DNA of 56,113 bases, taken from positions 1-56,113 of the forward strand of contig JAEEIU010000004.1 in the NCBI GenBank assembly GCA_016281495.1, read 5' to 3'. Positions 16,164 to 25,274 of the stretch are shown here, in pieces (position 1 is the stretch's first letter; every line of letters starts with the position of its first letter). This stretch comes from Treponema sp. GTDB lineage: Bacteria > Spirochaetota > Spirochaetia > Treponematales > Treponemataceae. Below the pieces are notes generated by a model. The model had not been told where the DNA came from and ran no database searches. It was given only the letters and a program-made list of their open reading frames with translations. The position numbers were made by a program, and so were the translations under genes.

Positions 16164-17018
16164 CTAGAAATGTAAACGGACTCCGGCTTCTGCACCGTGA
16201 CCTGTGTAATTGAATCCAGGATATTTCTTGAAATTCCATGCGGCAAATACTTCAAGAGGACCTGCAACCATGGCACCTACTTCAAGATGAGACTCAAAGA
16301 AGGCTTTTTCAAATTCCTGAAGGAACTGCCAGTCTACGCGCCATTCAATCAGAACGGGCTTGATTGGGTAAGAGCGGAGTATGAATCCGACAATCATGCT
16401 GTTATCGAGCGGAATGTTGATGTAATGGTTCCACTGCATGTAGAACCAGACAGAGATTGGGTTTGTCTGTACTAAAGCAAAGTCTCCACCAACGCGTATG
16501 TTTCCCTTGTAGCCTGACTCTGCAAGGTATGGATTTTCGCTGTCCGTATTGAAATATGAATTCAACTCAACAACAGGACCAAAGAATTTCCACAGGGCAC
16601 CCTCAAATCTTGTGGAGTTTCCCATCCACAGGCCAAAGTCGTAGAACATTGAGGTGTCCAGGGCAAATCGATAGAAGTGGTTGGGGAATGTCATGTCAAA
16701 GTATCCGGATGTCGCGTCAAAACACATGTAGCGTGGATGTGTTGCATACGGATATGAGTCATAAGTGACGCCCAGATTGTTGTAACCCCAGAGATAACCC
16801 AGAATCTCTATAATCAGGTCAACAATGCCATCCTGTACGTCATCGCTGGATGAAGACATCAGTTGGAGTGAGCCAGAGGGGATGCCGTAGTCTACAGACT
16901 GTGTAATGCCTGCAGAGGAAAAAAGCAGGGTCGGATTAGAGATGGTCTCTACCGGTTCTGCCCAAAGTCCAATTGAAAACACCAATGCAAATATCGCTGA
17001 TATTCCAAATTTTTTCAT
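16164..17018 (-). CDS. Outer-membrane beta-barrel-like protein
   Basis: The 284-residue protein begins at 17018, after AGGAGA, with a signal peptide (MKKFGISAIFALVFSIGLWAEP). The body is rich in aromatic residues with amphipathic strands and ends in phenylalanine (AEAGVRLHF), as expected of a barrel inserted by the BAM machinery. I see no porin family signature. It is 19 bp downstream of the methyltransferase gene, so it may be on the same transcript. Function unknown. Confidence 0.7.
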   Translation of the reverse strand: MKKFGISAIFALVFSIGLWAEPVETISNPTLLFSSAGITQSVDYGIPSGSLQLMSSSSDDVQDGIVDLIIEILGYLWGYNNLGVTYDSYPYATHPRYMCFDATSGYFDMTFPNHFYRFALDTSMFYDFGLWMGNSTRFEGALWKFFGPVVELNSYFNTDSENPYLAESGYKGNIRVGGDFALVQTNPISVWFYMQWNHYINIPLDNSMIVGFILRSYPIKPVLIEWRVDWQFLQEFEKAFFESHLEVGAMVAGPLEVFAAWNFKKYPGFNYTGHGAEAGVRLHF

Positions 17019-17037
17019 CTTGTTTCTCCTAACAAAA

Positions 17038-17784
17038 TTATTTATGTGCCACAATGACCATTGTCTGTGCGTTCTGGTCATAGGGCCTAGAATCATAACC
17101 ACCGTATATCTGAGCGTCAGAAAAACCTGTTTCAATCATGATGTTCTTTAGCTCAATGGCAGAATAAAGACGCTGAATGAACTCGTGCTCAATCCGCCTG
17201 CCGTCCTTGCCTATTAAAATCCATCTTGAACGAAGGCCTTCCCATGCACCGCTTACTCCAAAATCAGTAAGAACCGTCATGCCTGCACGTTCAAACCATT
17301 CTCCGGGTGTAAAATTCAAAATCGCAGTTTCCCGGCTTATGCATTCAATTATAAAAGTACCGCCTTTTTTAAGCGAGTTGAATACGCTCCTCAATATGGC
17401 CCTGTCATCTTCAATTGAATCACAGTAACCGAATGAATTGTAAAGGTTCACCGCACAATCAAATGAATCAGGACTTGAAAAACTCCTCATGTCCTGGTTT
17501 ATTGTATTTATCCTTACCCCCTCGTCACCGGCACTTTCCTGAGCGGCATCCAGAAAAGCCTGCGTGATGTCAACTCCAGTAACATTCATTCCCAAAAGGG
17601 CAAGCTCAATGCTTATTCTTCCGGGGCCACAGCATACATCAAGAACGCTGGAGCCTTTGTCCAGACCTGCAAGTGAACATACGGCCTTTGCGATTCCCTT
17701 TGCCTCCGCCCAATGCTGCTCATCAAACATGATGGGACCGTATTCAAGCCAGAAATCCTCGTTCTGGAACCACTCTTTTGCCAT
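17038..17784 (-). CDS. SAM-dependent class I methyltransferase
   Basis: A 248-residue cytoplasmic protein with the Rossmann-type SAM site: motif I VLDVCCGPGRIS (about residues 47-58), acidic end of strand 2 GVDITQ, and NQDMRSF for the adenine pocket, plus a C-terminal half typical of Methyltransf_11/25 enzymes. The substrate cannot be told. It starts three bases after the rubredoxin stop and is probably translationally coupled to it, although a functional link is not obvious. Confidence 0.85.
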   Translation of the reverse strand: MAKEWFQNEDFWLEYGPIMFDEQHWAEAKGIAKAVCSLAGLDKGSSVLDVCCGPGRISIELALLGMNVTGVDITQAFLDAAQESAGDEGVRINTINQDMRSFSSPDSFDCAVNLYNSFGYCDSIEDDRAILRSVFNSLKKGGTFIIECISRETAILNFTPGEWFERAGMTVLTDFGVSGAWEGLRSRWILIGKDGRRIEHEFIQRLYSAIELKNIMIETGFSDAQIYGGYDSRPYDQNAQTMVIVAHK

Positions 17785-17787
17785 CTG

Positions 17788-17988
17788 TCATCTCGCCTTG
17801 AACTGGCATGGAGCACGGGCATCCTTGTCGTCCGTGTCGATAAAGGCATAGTCCTTGGTGCTGTTGCAGATGGGACAGTGCCAGTCGCCAGATAGATCCT
17901 CAAATTTTGTTCCAGGAGCGATGTTTGAATCTGGATCTCCATTTTCCGGGTCATATACATAACCGCAGACGACACATTTGTACGCCAT
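17788..17988 (-). CDS. Rubredoxin
   Basis: A 66-residue one-iron electron carrier. The two knuckles CVVCGY and CPIC supply the four Cys ligands, with the usual [16 protein letters not shown] between them. A C-terminal extension of about 12 residues is longer than in classical 52-54-residue rubredoxins. AAGGAG precedes the start, and a promoter lies at 18007-18034. In anaerobes rubredoxins feed electrons to superoxide reductase and rubrerythrin, both encoded at 54205-55819 here. Confidence 0.95.
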   Translation of the reverse strand: MAYKCVVCGYVYDPENGDPDSNIAPGTKFEDLSGDWHCPICNSTKDYAFIDTDDKDARAPCQFKAR

Positions 17989-18006
17989 AAAATTCTCCTT
18001 ATTATA

Positions 18007-18034
18007 ATTGTACCATTATGAAATCTTTTGTCAA
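18007..18034 (-). promoter_or_regulatory. Promoter of the rubredoxin gene
   Basis: On the minus strand TTGACA (18029-18034), 16 bp, TACAAT (18007-18012). Confidence 0.7.
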
Positions 18035-18053
18035 TGGTTGTATTGAAACAATA

Positions 18054-19958
18054 TTAAACCGAAGCAAGTTCTTCCCATCGTGAATATGCCTTTTCAAGCT
18101 CAGCCTGATTCTGACTGTATTCCTGTCCTGCCCTGGATGAGGTCTCAAAGTCAGAGGAAGCCATGAGTCCTTCAAGCTCCTTTTGCCTGTCTTCCAGCTC
18201 CATGATTCTTTCTTCAAGGCCTTCAAATTCCTTCTGTTCCTTGAACGAAAGCTTTTTGCGCGGGGTGGGGGTCTGGTTTTGCCTTGCCTCCTGTTCCTTC
18301 TTGCGCTCCTTTTCGCTGGTTTCCCTCTGGATTTTTTCTTCCTCGGCCCTTTTCATTTCCCTGTATGCAATGTATTCGCTGCATTTTCCGACATAGCCCG
18401 AGATTGAACCGTCGTCTTCGATTATGAACAGGGTGTCGCATACCTTGTCCATAAAGTAGCGGTCATGGCTTACGACCAAAAGGCATCCCTTGAATGAAGA
18501 AAGGAACTGCTCCAGAATGTTCATCGTAAAGATGTCAAAGTCATTGGTGGGTTCGTCCAAAATCAGGAAGTTTGGATTGGAAAGAAGTAGCCTTACAAGA
18601 AAGAGGCGTTTTTTTTCTCCTCCGCTAAGGGTACTGACCGGTGAATGCTGGATTTTTCCCTCAAAGCCGAACTGTTCAAGAAACTGGGGTGCGCTAAGGG
18701 TGGTTCCGTCATTCATGTGCATTATTTCCGCCGCTTCCTTGACGTATTCCAGGACCGTTAGCGTGGTGTCGGGGAATATGGGGTTCTGCATGTAGTATGC
18801 GATTGCCGTGTTTTCTCCCGTGACGACCGTGCCTGTGTCGCTTGGGATTGTGCCCGTGATTATGTTCAGAAAGGTGGATTTTCCGGAGCCGTTGTCGCCA
18901 AAGATTCCGATTTTCTGGTTTTTGCTGAAGGTGTAGCTGAATTCCTTTAGGACCTGATGGCCGTTAAAGCCCTTGCTTATGTTGTGGAGCTCAAGAATTT
19001 TTCCTCCAAGCCTGCGTCCTTCAACCTCAAAGGTAAATCCCTTGTCCTCCCTGAATTTCTCGCGGTTTATCAGGGCCATGTCGTGCTGGATCCTTGCCTT
19101 TGCCTTTGTTCCCCTTGCGCATGGTCCACGTTTGAGCCAGTCTCGTTCTACCCTCAGGACGGATTCTATCCTGCGTTCCGTGTTGGCCTCTACCTCCGCT
19201 TCCGTGCTTTTCTTTTCAAGATAGGTGGAATAGTTTCCAACATAAAGCTTGAGCCTGTTTCTGTCCAGCTCGTAGATGTGGTTGCATACTGCGTCAAGGA
19301 AATACCTGTCGTGCGTGACCATCAGTACCGAGCGCTTTGTTTCAGCAAGATAATTCTGAAGGTAGTAGATTGTTGAAATGTCCAGATGGTTTGTGGGTTC
19401 ATCCAGCATCAGTAGGGGAGTGTCTTCCACAAGAACCTGGGCAAGAGCCACTTTCTTTATCATCCCGCCGGAAAGCCCCGACATGGGGCGTTCAAGGTCA
19501 TGTATGCCGAGGGTTGAAAGGATTGAGCGGACCTGGCTTTCGTAATTCCACAGGTCTCCCGCATCCATTTTTGCCGTAAGGGTGTCAAACTGCTTTTGAA
19601 GGCTGGCCGTAACCCCCTTTTCCATCTGTGCGCATGTTTCTTCGTACTGCCTGATTATGTTGAGTTTTGGTGAAGATGAGCGGAAAATGTGTGCCCTGAT
19701 TGTATCCGTGGGCTTGAATTCCGGGTTCTGGCTCAGGAAAGAAAAAGTGCCGTCGGGTGAAAGCTCCCTGTTCAATACGACAGTGCCTTCGTCCGGCGGC
19801 AGTATTCCTGCAATTGTATTAAGGAGGGTTGATTTACCGCTGCCATTGCGTCCTATCAATGCGGCTTTATCGCCCAAATCCAGTCCGAATGTTACGTCCG
19901 TAAAAAGCGGTTTTTCACGCCCGATTTTTGCAAGTTTGTTTACCGATAAAAGATTCAT
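18054..19958 (-). CDS. uup: ABC-F family ATPase, Uup type
   Basis: The 634-residue protein holds two ABC ATPase domains without membrane segments: Walker A GRNGSGKST and GDNGSGKST, signatures LSGGMIKK and LSGGEKKR, Walker B LLMLDEPTNHLD and FLILDEPTNDFD. The interdomain linker carries the basic KRGPCARGTKAKAR segment, and the C-terminal 90 residues form a coiled coil (KKLSFKEQKEFEGLEERIMELE) as in Uup, which acts on ribosomes and DNA. The second Walker B ends NDFD rather than NHLD. It starts 25 bp after the OmpA-like gene and may share its transcript; rubredoxin downstream has its own promoter. Confidence 0.88.
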   Translation of the reverse strand: MNLLSVNKLAKIGREKPLFTDVTFGLDLGDKAALIGRNGSGKSTLLNTIAGILPPDEGTVVLNRELSPDGTFSFLSQNPEFKPTDTIRAHIFRSSSPKLNIIRQYEETCAQMEKGVTASLQKQFDTLTAKMDAGDLWNYESQVRSILSTLGIHDLERPMSGLSGGMIKKVALAQVLVEDTPLLMLDEPTNHLDISTIYYLQNYLAETKRSVLMVTHDRYFLDAVCNHIYELDRNRLKLYVGNYSTYLEKKSTEAEVEANTERRIESVLRVERDWLKRGPCARGTKAKARIQHDMALINREKFREDKGFTFEVEGRRLGGKILELHNISKGFNGHQVLKEFSYTFSKNQKIGIFGDNGSGKSTFLNIITGTIPSDTGTVVTGENTAIAYYMQNPIFPDTTLTVLEYVKEAAEIMHMNDGTTLSAPQFLEQFGFEGKIQHSPVSTLSGGEKKRLFLVRLLLSNPNFLILDEPTNDFDIFTMNILEQFLSSFKGCLLVVSHDRYFMDKVCDTLFIIEDDGSISGYVGKCSEYIAYREMKRAEEEKIQRETSEKERKKEQEARQNQTPTPRKKLSFKEQKEFEGLEERIMELEDRQKELEGLMASSDFETSSRAGQEYSQNQAELEKAYSRWEELASV

Positions 19959-19983
19959 GCATGGATTTTAGCATATTGAACGC

Positions 19984-21312
19984 TTATTTGTCCATGATTG
20001 TAATTTCTACACGGCGGTTTTTCTCGCGTCCCAGTTCAGTTGAATTTGAAGCGATTGGAACGGTGTCTCCAAATCCCTGGGTAAAGACCTGGTTCTTTTC
20101 ACGTGCCCCGATGGAAATCAGGTAATCGGCTACGGCGTGTGCCCTGTTTGCCGAAAGCAGCTGCGGGTCCACGTTGTTGTTGGCCTTTGCCGTGTGTCCG
20201 CTTATCAACAGATCGTTGTCCGGGAAGAGGTCAAGAATTCCTGCGATTTTCTGGAGCTTTTCCTTTTCGCTTTCAAGAAGTATGGCGCTGTCCGGCTGGA
20301 ACTGGATGTTTTCGATGGAAAGTGTGAGTCCCTTGTCGCTTTTCTTTACGTTTACGTTCTTGAGGCCCAAATCCTTGATCTGCTTCTGAACGTCCTTGAT
20401 GTTGTCTTCCGTACTTGTGCGGATGAAATCTGTAACTTCTGCATGTGCCGTACCGCGGAATTCATACATTCTGCCGTATGCGGTTTCAATCAGGATGCGG
20501 AAATCTTCCGTGTAGTGGTCAATGGCACCCTTTTCTGCGTCCCAATAGACCAGTTCGTTGCTGAATCCCATCATTGTCTGAGGATAGTCGGCATAGGGGT
20601 CTGCTATGGCGGAAAGGTCACGGCGTGGTGTCTCCATGTACATCGAATATTTTACCTGGAACACGTGGAGTTTGGTTGAATTCTTTGAGACAACCTGGTT
20701 GTTGGACTGCTTGCTGATTGAAGATGCGGCATAGCTCATCTGCCTTACCTTCTTCTGCTCGCGGTTTACTGTTCCCAGATACTTGTACTGTGCTGTAAAT
20801 GGAACCTTGTATGGCGTAAGGAGCCCGAAATTCTGCCTTAGGTCATGTGCCTCGTGGCCGTCTGCACTCCATGTGTCGCCTGGTTTTACTGGATAATCCG
20901 GGAAAATCGGTACGTCGCGTACTGTCGGCATGAAGTACTGGTCGCCGATGGTGTATTTTCCCAGCTTGTCGCGGTCAAAGATGCTCTCGTATTCCTCACC
21001 CCATGAAAATGAGCCTGTTCCAATTGCGGATTCAGCCTTTTCCGTGGTCATGAACGTGGACTTGTGGTTTGCGCTGCCGTCTGAGTTTACAGAAAGGACC
21101 TGGGTGGAAATGCGGTTTATGATTTCGGCCTTGTGGTTCAGGCGCATGTTCACATAAACGTCTTCATTTACAGTTGAAAGAATGCGGTATGAGTCGCCCT
21201 TCTGGTACTTGAATTCAAATTTAACGGGGCCACCGCTTGTGTCGTAGGTTTCGGCGGCTAAAGGCAGAGCCAGTGCAAAAACAAATGGCAATAAAAATGC
21301 AGTTTTTTTCAC
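19984..21312 (-). CDS. OmpA-domain periplasmic protein, Tp0624-like
   Basis: The 442-residue protein has a signal peptide (MKKTAFLLPFVFALALPLAAE), a large N-terminal region of about 300 residues of beta-rich sequence, and a C-terminal OmpA-like peptidoglycan-binding domain (about 330-442: FQPDSAILL, LSANRAHAVADYLISIG, GFGDTVPIASNSTELGREKNRRVEI). The architecture recalls the Treponema pallidum Tp0624 protein. Probable role: tethering envelope to peptidoglycan. The leader contains a 9-bp hairpin at 21342-21373. Confidence 0.82.
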   Translation of the reverse strand: MKKTAFLLPFVFALALPLAAETYDTSGGPVKFEFKYQKGDSYRILSTVNEDVYVNMRLNHKAEIINRISTQVLSVNSDGSANHKSTFMTTEKAESAIGTGSFSWGEEYESIFDRDKLGKYTIGDQYFMPTVRDVPIFPDYPVKPGDTWSADGHEAHDLRQNFGLLTPYKVPFTAQYKYLGTVNREQKKVRQMSYAASSISKQSNNQVVSKNSTKLHVFQVKYSMYMETPRRDLSAIADPYADYPQTMMGFSNELVYWDAEKGAIDHYTEDFRILIETAYGRMYEFRGTAHAEVTDFIRTSTEDNIKDVQKQIKDLGLKNVNVKKSDKGLTLSIENIQFQPDSAILLESEKEKLQKIAGILDLFPDNDLLISGHTAKANNNVDPQLLSANRAHAVADYLISIGAREKNQVFTQGFGDTVPIASNSTELGREKNRRVEITIMDK

Positions 21313-21341
21313 GATAAAATACCTCGCTTGTGTATCGGCAG

Positions 21342-21373
21342 AAAGGGAAGTCCGCTTTATGAACCTTCCCTTT
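21342..21373 (-). other. Hairpin in the leader of the OmpA-like gene
   Basis: AAAGGGAAG (21342-21350) and CTTCCCTTT (21365-21373) pair perfectly around a 14-nt loop, about 30 bp before the start codon. No T-run follows, so it is not a standard terminator; it could stabilise the mRNA or regulate it. Confidence 0.5.
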
Positions 21374-21420
21374 CCACCAAAATTAAAACCATAAGCGGGG
21401 TACTTGGTAACAGCTTTAGC

Positions 21421-22365
21421 TTATTTTTTCTCTTTTGGGTCAGAATTTACCTTTTTAAAGAGTTTCCTGATGAGGCCGATTTTTCCAAAGCACAGCCACC
21501 ACAGGAGGGCCACAATAAGGATGATCGGAATTCCAAAGAGAATCAGGTACAGCAGGAAGAACAAGATGCCGTTGAAGAAACTTGCTGCGGTTCCCAGGAA
21601 GCTCTTGAATCCTGATTTTGTGTCGGGCAGGGTAAATCCCTGTTCTGTTTCGTTTGGAGGAAGGCGTGCTTCCACTGTTATGGTTGAATAGTCTACCTGT
21701 GAATTAAGGAGCTTGAGCTGGCCCTTCATGGATTCGACTTCGGATGTGACGTCGTTCAGCTTGCGTTCAACCGCCAGAAGCTCGTCTATGTCTTTTGCCT
21801 GCTTGAGGTATGACTGGTAGCGTTCCTGGAGTATGATTTTTGTGTCCAGCCTGCTCTGAAGGTCATAGTACTGGTCGGTTACGTCCTGTGCCTGAATTGT
21901 CTTGGAGCGGAGTTTTCCCAGACCGTATACTTCGTTTATTGCAAGTTCAAAGTACATTGATGGAATGCGGATTGTGCATGATAGGGAAGATGGGCCTTCG
22001 TTGCTGCTTGAGATGTAGCCGTTCCATCTGGACACCCAGCTGTTGATGCTTTCCCTGGTGTCTGCAAGGGATTCGACTTCCACCCTGATTGTTCCCGTGC
22101 GTATGAGCTTGCGTTCAATTTCCACCGGAGCCGCGTTGGCCACTGATGCTTTTTGATCCGCAGATGAACTGGAACCGTCGTAATCACTGAGGTCCATGTC
22201 AGAGTAGACTCCGGCCGTTGCGTTTTCTGTTGCATAGGCTGTCTCACCGTATTCCCTTAAGAGCATGCTGTCAGGGATTGCCTCTTTTGAATAGCTTTTT
22301 TTAGAACAGCCTGTTACGGCTACCAATGCCATAATTGATAAAATTGTAAGAATCGTTTTTTTCAT
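21421..22365 (-). CDS. DUF4349-type membrane-anchored lipoprotein
   Basis: A 314-residue protein starting at 22365 after AAGGA. It has a lipoprotein signal (LSIMALVAVTGCSKK, Cys at about residue 20), a Ser/Ala-rich linker, the DUF4349 core (IERKLIRTGTIRVEVESLAD...ISSSNEGPSSLSCTIRIPS), a coiled coil (about 165-225), and near the C-terminus a transmembrane segment (FFLLYLILFGIPIILIVALLWWLCFG) with a basic tail. Such proteins are of unknown function; having both lipidation and a TM segment is usual for the family. It lies four bases after the Nudix gene. Confidence 0.8.
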   Translation of the reverse strand: MKKTILTILSIMALVAVTGCSKKSYSKEAIPDSMLLREYGETAYATENATAGVYSDMDLSDYDGSSSSADQKASVANAAPVEIERKLIRTGTIRVEVESLADTRESINSWVSRWNGYISSSNEGPSSLSCTIRIPSMYFELAINEVYGLGKLRSKTIQAQDVTDQYYDLQSRLDTKIILQERYQSYLKQAKDIDELLAVERKLNDVTSEVESMKGQLKLLNSQVDYSTITVEARLPPNETEQGFTLPDTKSGFKSFLGTAASFFNGILFFLLYLILFGIPIILIVALLWWLCFGKIGLIRKLFKKVNSDPKEKK

Positions 22366-22369
22366 TTTC

Positions 22370-22936
22370 TCATCCTTTTTGATTGATTTTGCTCCCGTAT
22401 TCATACGAAAGGTATAGGCCAAGTGCGCTTGCCATCAGGGCATGGGGATATTCGGGGCCCCCTATGTTTTTAATTACTTGAGATTTTGGTATTTTTGAAT
22501 AGTTGACGTATTCGTCGCTGTCCAGATGCTGGTTTCCCGTGTATTCAAGGTTTTTTGCAAGAAATACGTGGAAGTGGTTTTGGAATAGGGCAGGATTTGG
22601 ATTCATGGAGCCGAGCTTTATGAGTGTGCCAGCCTTTGCACCTGTTTCCTCAAGAAGTTCGCGTGATGCTCCCTGTTCGGGGCTTTCACCTTCATCAATT
22701 ACGCCACCCGGAAATTCCGTGCTGAGACCCTGTTCACCATGCCTCCACTGGGTTACCATAAGGAAATCGTCTCCGTCTTCCGGAATCACGATTACCCAAT
22801 CGCGGCATTCGTTTACAATGTAGGTTCCAGTCTTGCCGTCTGGACTTTCGCTAAGCCTTTCGGTAACTCGGAAAACCGGTGTTTCCAAAAGGGTTCGCTT
22901 TGATTTTTCCTTCCAGCAAAGATTGTCCCTGTTCAT
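22370..22936 (-). CDS. Nudix hydrolase, ADP-ribose pyrophosphatase-like
   Basis: The 188-residue enzyme contains a complete Nudix box (GGVIDEGESPEQGASRELLEETG, shown here only as its key residues G, E, REL, EE) near residues 76-98, in the context VTQWRHGEQGLSTEFPGG typical of ADP-sugar pyrophosphatases. It cleaves nucleoside diphosphates linked to another group; the substrate is not known. It starts three bases after the pgsA stop and has only a weak ribosome binding site, so it is likely translated by coupling. Confidence 0.85.
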   Translation of the reverse strand: MNRDNLCWKEKSKRTLLETPVFRVTERLSESPDGKTGTYIVNECRDWVIVIPEDGDDFLMVTQWRHGEQGLSTEFPGGVIDEGESPEQGASRELLEETGAKAGTLIKLGSMNPNPALFQNHFHVFLAKNLEYTGNQHLDSDEYVNYSKIPKSQVIKNIGGPEYPHALMASALGLYLSYEYGSKINQKG

Positions 22937-22939
22937 GCT

Positions 22940-23566
22940 TTATTTCTTGCCGTTGTCATTGGCGGCATCCTTTAAGATTTTACCAAACTGCTTAAGGTAA
23001 TCAATGAAGCTGATGTATGAAAGAAGTACGCAGACGACGAAGAATCCAACACCAATCCAGTACATTGCGTTCATGTCGATGTTCCAGTGGGAGCCGAGGC
23101 CTGTGCGGTAGAGACATTCCTGAATCAAAGCCCAGAAACAGCTTGCCACATAGAACACGGTCTTGAGTTTTCCACCCTTGCGTGCTGCAATGGCAGTACC
23201 AGATTTTGCCACAACCATGCGCAAGAAGCTCTGTCCAAATTCACGGTAGAGTATGAGTACAAAAAGCACAGGGGGCATGTATCCGCTAAATACAAAACAG
23301 GTAAAGGTTCCCAGATGAAGGAAAACGTCGGCAAATGGGTCGAACATTTTTCCAAAATCACTTACCTCGTTGTGCTTGCGGGCGAAAAAACCGTCCAGAA
23401 AATCGGTAAACTCAGCAAATGCCAGAAGCGGAATCAGTATGCATGCTGAGATGTTTGAAAGCAGGGATTCGGGCACACAATGGAGCCAGTCCGGCAGAAA
23501 ATATATGATGAAAAATACAGGAGCCGCCACAATTCGTACGGTCGTAAACTTATTTGATGTCTTCAT
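22940..23566 (-). CDS. pgsA: CDP-alcohol phosphatidyltransferase (PgsA-like)
   Basis: The 208-residue membrane enzyme has the diagnostic motif D-x2-DG-x2-AR-x8-G-x3-D-x3-D, read as DFLDG, FARKH, DFGKMFDPFAD at about residues 57-82, plus four to five hydrophobic segments. It most likely makes phosphatidylglycerol phosphate from CDP-diacylglycerol and glycerol 3-phosphate, although other alcohol acceptors are possible. The start at 23566 is chosen because a good promoter sits just before it; there is no ribosome binding site, so the mRNA is probably leaderless. First gene of a pgsA-Nudix-DUF4349 operon. Confidence 0.85.
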   Translation of the reverse strand: MKTSNKFTTVRIVAAPVFFIIYFLPDWLHCVPESLLSNISACILIPLLAFAEFTDFLDGFFARKHNEVSDFGKMFDPFADVFLHLGTFTCFVFSGYMPPVLFVLILYREFGQSFLRMVVAKSGTAIAARKGGKLKTVFYVASCFWALIQECLYRTGLGSHWNIDMNAMYWIGVGFFVVCVLLSYISFIDYLKQFGKILKDAANDNGKK

Positions 23567-23573
23567 GAAATAA

Positions 23574-23602
23574 AGTATATGCCTTTTTCCCAATCTGTTC
23601 AA
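23574..23602 (-). promoter_or_regulatory. Leaderless-type promoter of pgsA
   Basis: On the minus strand TTGAAC (23597-23602), 17 bp, TATACT (23574-23579); ATG follows after seven bases. Confidence 0.7.
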
Positions 23603-23610
23603 GACTGTGG

Positions 23611-23651
23611 AATAATTAAGAATTAAGAATGCATAATTCATAATTAGGAAT
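23611..23651. repeat. AATTAAG/AATTCAT low-complexity repeat
   Basis: Same style of AATTAnn units as at 9611 and 44764, between rpoN and pgsA. Confidence 0.6.
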
Positions 23652-23657
23652 GCTGAT

Positions 23658-25157
23658 CTATCTTGAATATGAAGAGCCTATGTTTAGCTGGGAGCGGTAT
23701 TTTGCCACGGTTCTTCTTGCTATTTGAATTCCCTCTTCTTCTAAAAGGCTGCATAACTTGCTGTCGCTAAGGGGTTTTTTGTCATTTTGGTGTTCGGTCA
23801 GGATTTTTTCTATTTTGTGAAGGACTGCTTCCTTGCTTGTGTTTTGTCCCGATGTGCTGGTGCTTGAGGCATGGGAGAAAAAGTACTTGAGCTCATAAAA
23901 GCCCCACTGGCATTCAATGTATTTTCCGTTTGCAAGACGGGAGACTGTGCTTTCGTGGACTTCAAGAAGACTTGCCAGTTCTGACTGCAGGAACGGACGT
24001 ATGTGGCCTGGGCCGCTTGTAAAAAACTCAGCCTGATGTTTTAGAATCTGTATGGCCGCACGTTCAAGTGTTGATTTCCTTAGCTCAAGGGTAAGCATGA
24101 ATTCCTGTGCCTGCTTTATGTTCTTTTCCATCATCTTGCGCTCTTTTTCATTTATGCCCGAAAGTTCCAGTGAATTGATGAAATCTTGATTTATGGAAAG
24201 CTCAGGTAAAGTTTCGTTTGTCAGCCTGATTTTCCAGATTTTTCCACCGGCAGAATAAAGGTTTTCTTTGTTCAGTTCAGTCTCCGGTATTTCTCCTGTG
24301 TCATCTCCTTTTTCCTCAATATATATGTCTGGGGATGCAAACTGTGTCTGGCTTGTGGAGAAATTTCCTGCGGGGAAGGGTTCCAGTGTCTTGATGAATG
24401 TGATGGCCTCTTCAACTGATTTTTCATTCACTTCAAGAGAATCGATTTTGCTTGTGTCCGAACCAAACAGGGATTTTTGTTTTTGAATGTATGATTCGAT
24501 TTTTTTCTGTGCTTTTGATGCAATTGGCGGATCAAGAAAAGAAAGGTGGCCGTCCAGAATAAAGAGGACCAGCTCCGGGGCATTTTTACCTCTTGCCTGA
24601 ACCAAAAGGCTTTCCTCTGGACCTGAAGTGCAAGTGCCTGTCGGATCAAAACCCTGAATCAAATCCAGCATCCGTCCAAGCATTGCCTCGTTTTGCTTTA
24701 TGTCCTTGGAATCCAGTAGTGAAACAGGTGCAAGCTGATGGAAGCCCCTGTCATCAAGATTATGGATAAGACGTTCTCCAAGAGCCTGTTCTGCATCCGA
24801 CAGATCAATCATGTTTAGCTGATGAAGAAGATGGTCCTTTAATGGTTCTTTTTCGTCTGCACGGGATTCAAGTGTGGCCTGAAAAGTATCGCTTGCGTTA
24901 TCGAGTTCCTTTGAATGAATTGAAGAAAGCTTTGTGCCGTCATGGATGGTGCTTCGTTTTCTAAGATCAACTCCTGATTCAAGTTTGTCCTTTACGATTT
25001 CCAGTGCGGGATTTTCTTCTGCTGCCTTGTAGATTGCCTCTCGTAAATCGGTAGAACTCAACGACAGGATTTCCAATGACTGAATCTGTTTTTGACTCAT
25101 CACCTGTACTTGAGACTGAATCTGACTCTGTGTCTGCAAGAATGAAAAATCCGACAT
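23658..25157 (-). CDS. rpoN: RNA polymerase sigma-54 factor
   Basis: The 499-residue sigma factor has the Gln-rich activator-interacting region I (SQIQSQVQVMSQKQIQSLEIL, residues 10-30), an acidic region II, a core-binding region, a helix-turn-helix (LASLLEVHESTVSRLANGKYI, about 395-415) and the RpoN box ARRTVAKYR near 483-491 that reads the -24 element. It needs AAA+ activators, none of which is in this window. No ribosome binding site precedes ATG 25157; an extended -10 lies six bases upstream, suggesting a leaderless mRNA. Confidence 0.93.
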   Translation of the reverse strand: MSDFSFLQTQSQIQSQVQVMSQKQIQSLEILSLSSTDLREAIYKAAEENPALEIVKDKLESGVDLRKRSTIHDGTKLSSIHSKELDNASDTFQATLESRADEKEPLKDHLLHQLNMIDLSDAEQALGERLIHNLDDRGFHQLAPVSLLDSKDIKQNEAMLGRMLDLIQGFDPTGTCTSGPEESLLVQARGKNAPELVLFILDGHLSFLDPPIASKAQKKIESYIQKQKSLFGSDTSKIDSLEVNEKSVEEAITFIKTLEPFPAGNFSTSQTQFASPDIYIEEKGDDTGEIPETELNKENLYSAGGKIWKIRLTNETLPELSINQDFINSLELSGINEKERKMMEKNIKQAQEFMLTLELRKSTLERAAIQILKHQAEFFTSGPGHIRPFLQSELASLLEVHESTVSRLANGKYIECQWGFYELKYFFSHASSTSTSGQNTSKEAVLHKIEKILTEHQNDKKPLSDSKLCSLLEEEGIQIARRTVAKYRSQLNIGSSYSR

Positions 25158-25163
25158 AATGAT

Positions 25164-25172
25164 ACTATAACA
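25164..25172 (-). promoter_or_regulatory. Extended -10 promoter of rpoN
   Basis: On the minus strand TGT then TATAGT, ending six bases before the rpoN ATG. No good -35 is seen, as is common for extended -10 promoters. Confidence 0.55.
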
Positions 25173-25221
25173 TAAAAAAGGAATAATCGGTATAGGTAAT
25201 CAGGAAAAACTCATATTGCAC

Positions 25222-25251
25222 AAAAAAAATCCGACTGTTGCCAGCCGGATT
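25222..25251 (-). terminator. Terminator of the gene at 25275
   Basis: On the minus strand AATCCGGCTG and CAGTCGGATT pair around GCAA (one G-T pair) and are followed by eight T. Confidence 0.85.
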
Positions 25252-25274
25252 GCAGGTTCATTTATGTCAGAACT

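Noticed and set aside
20137..20679. 180-codon plus-strand frame
   Set aside because: Antisense to the OmpA-domain gene; Cys- and Val-rich product with no start signal.
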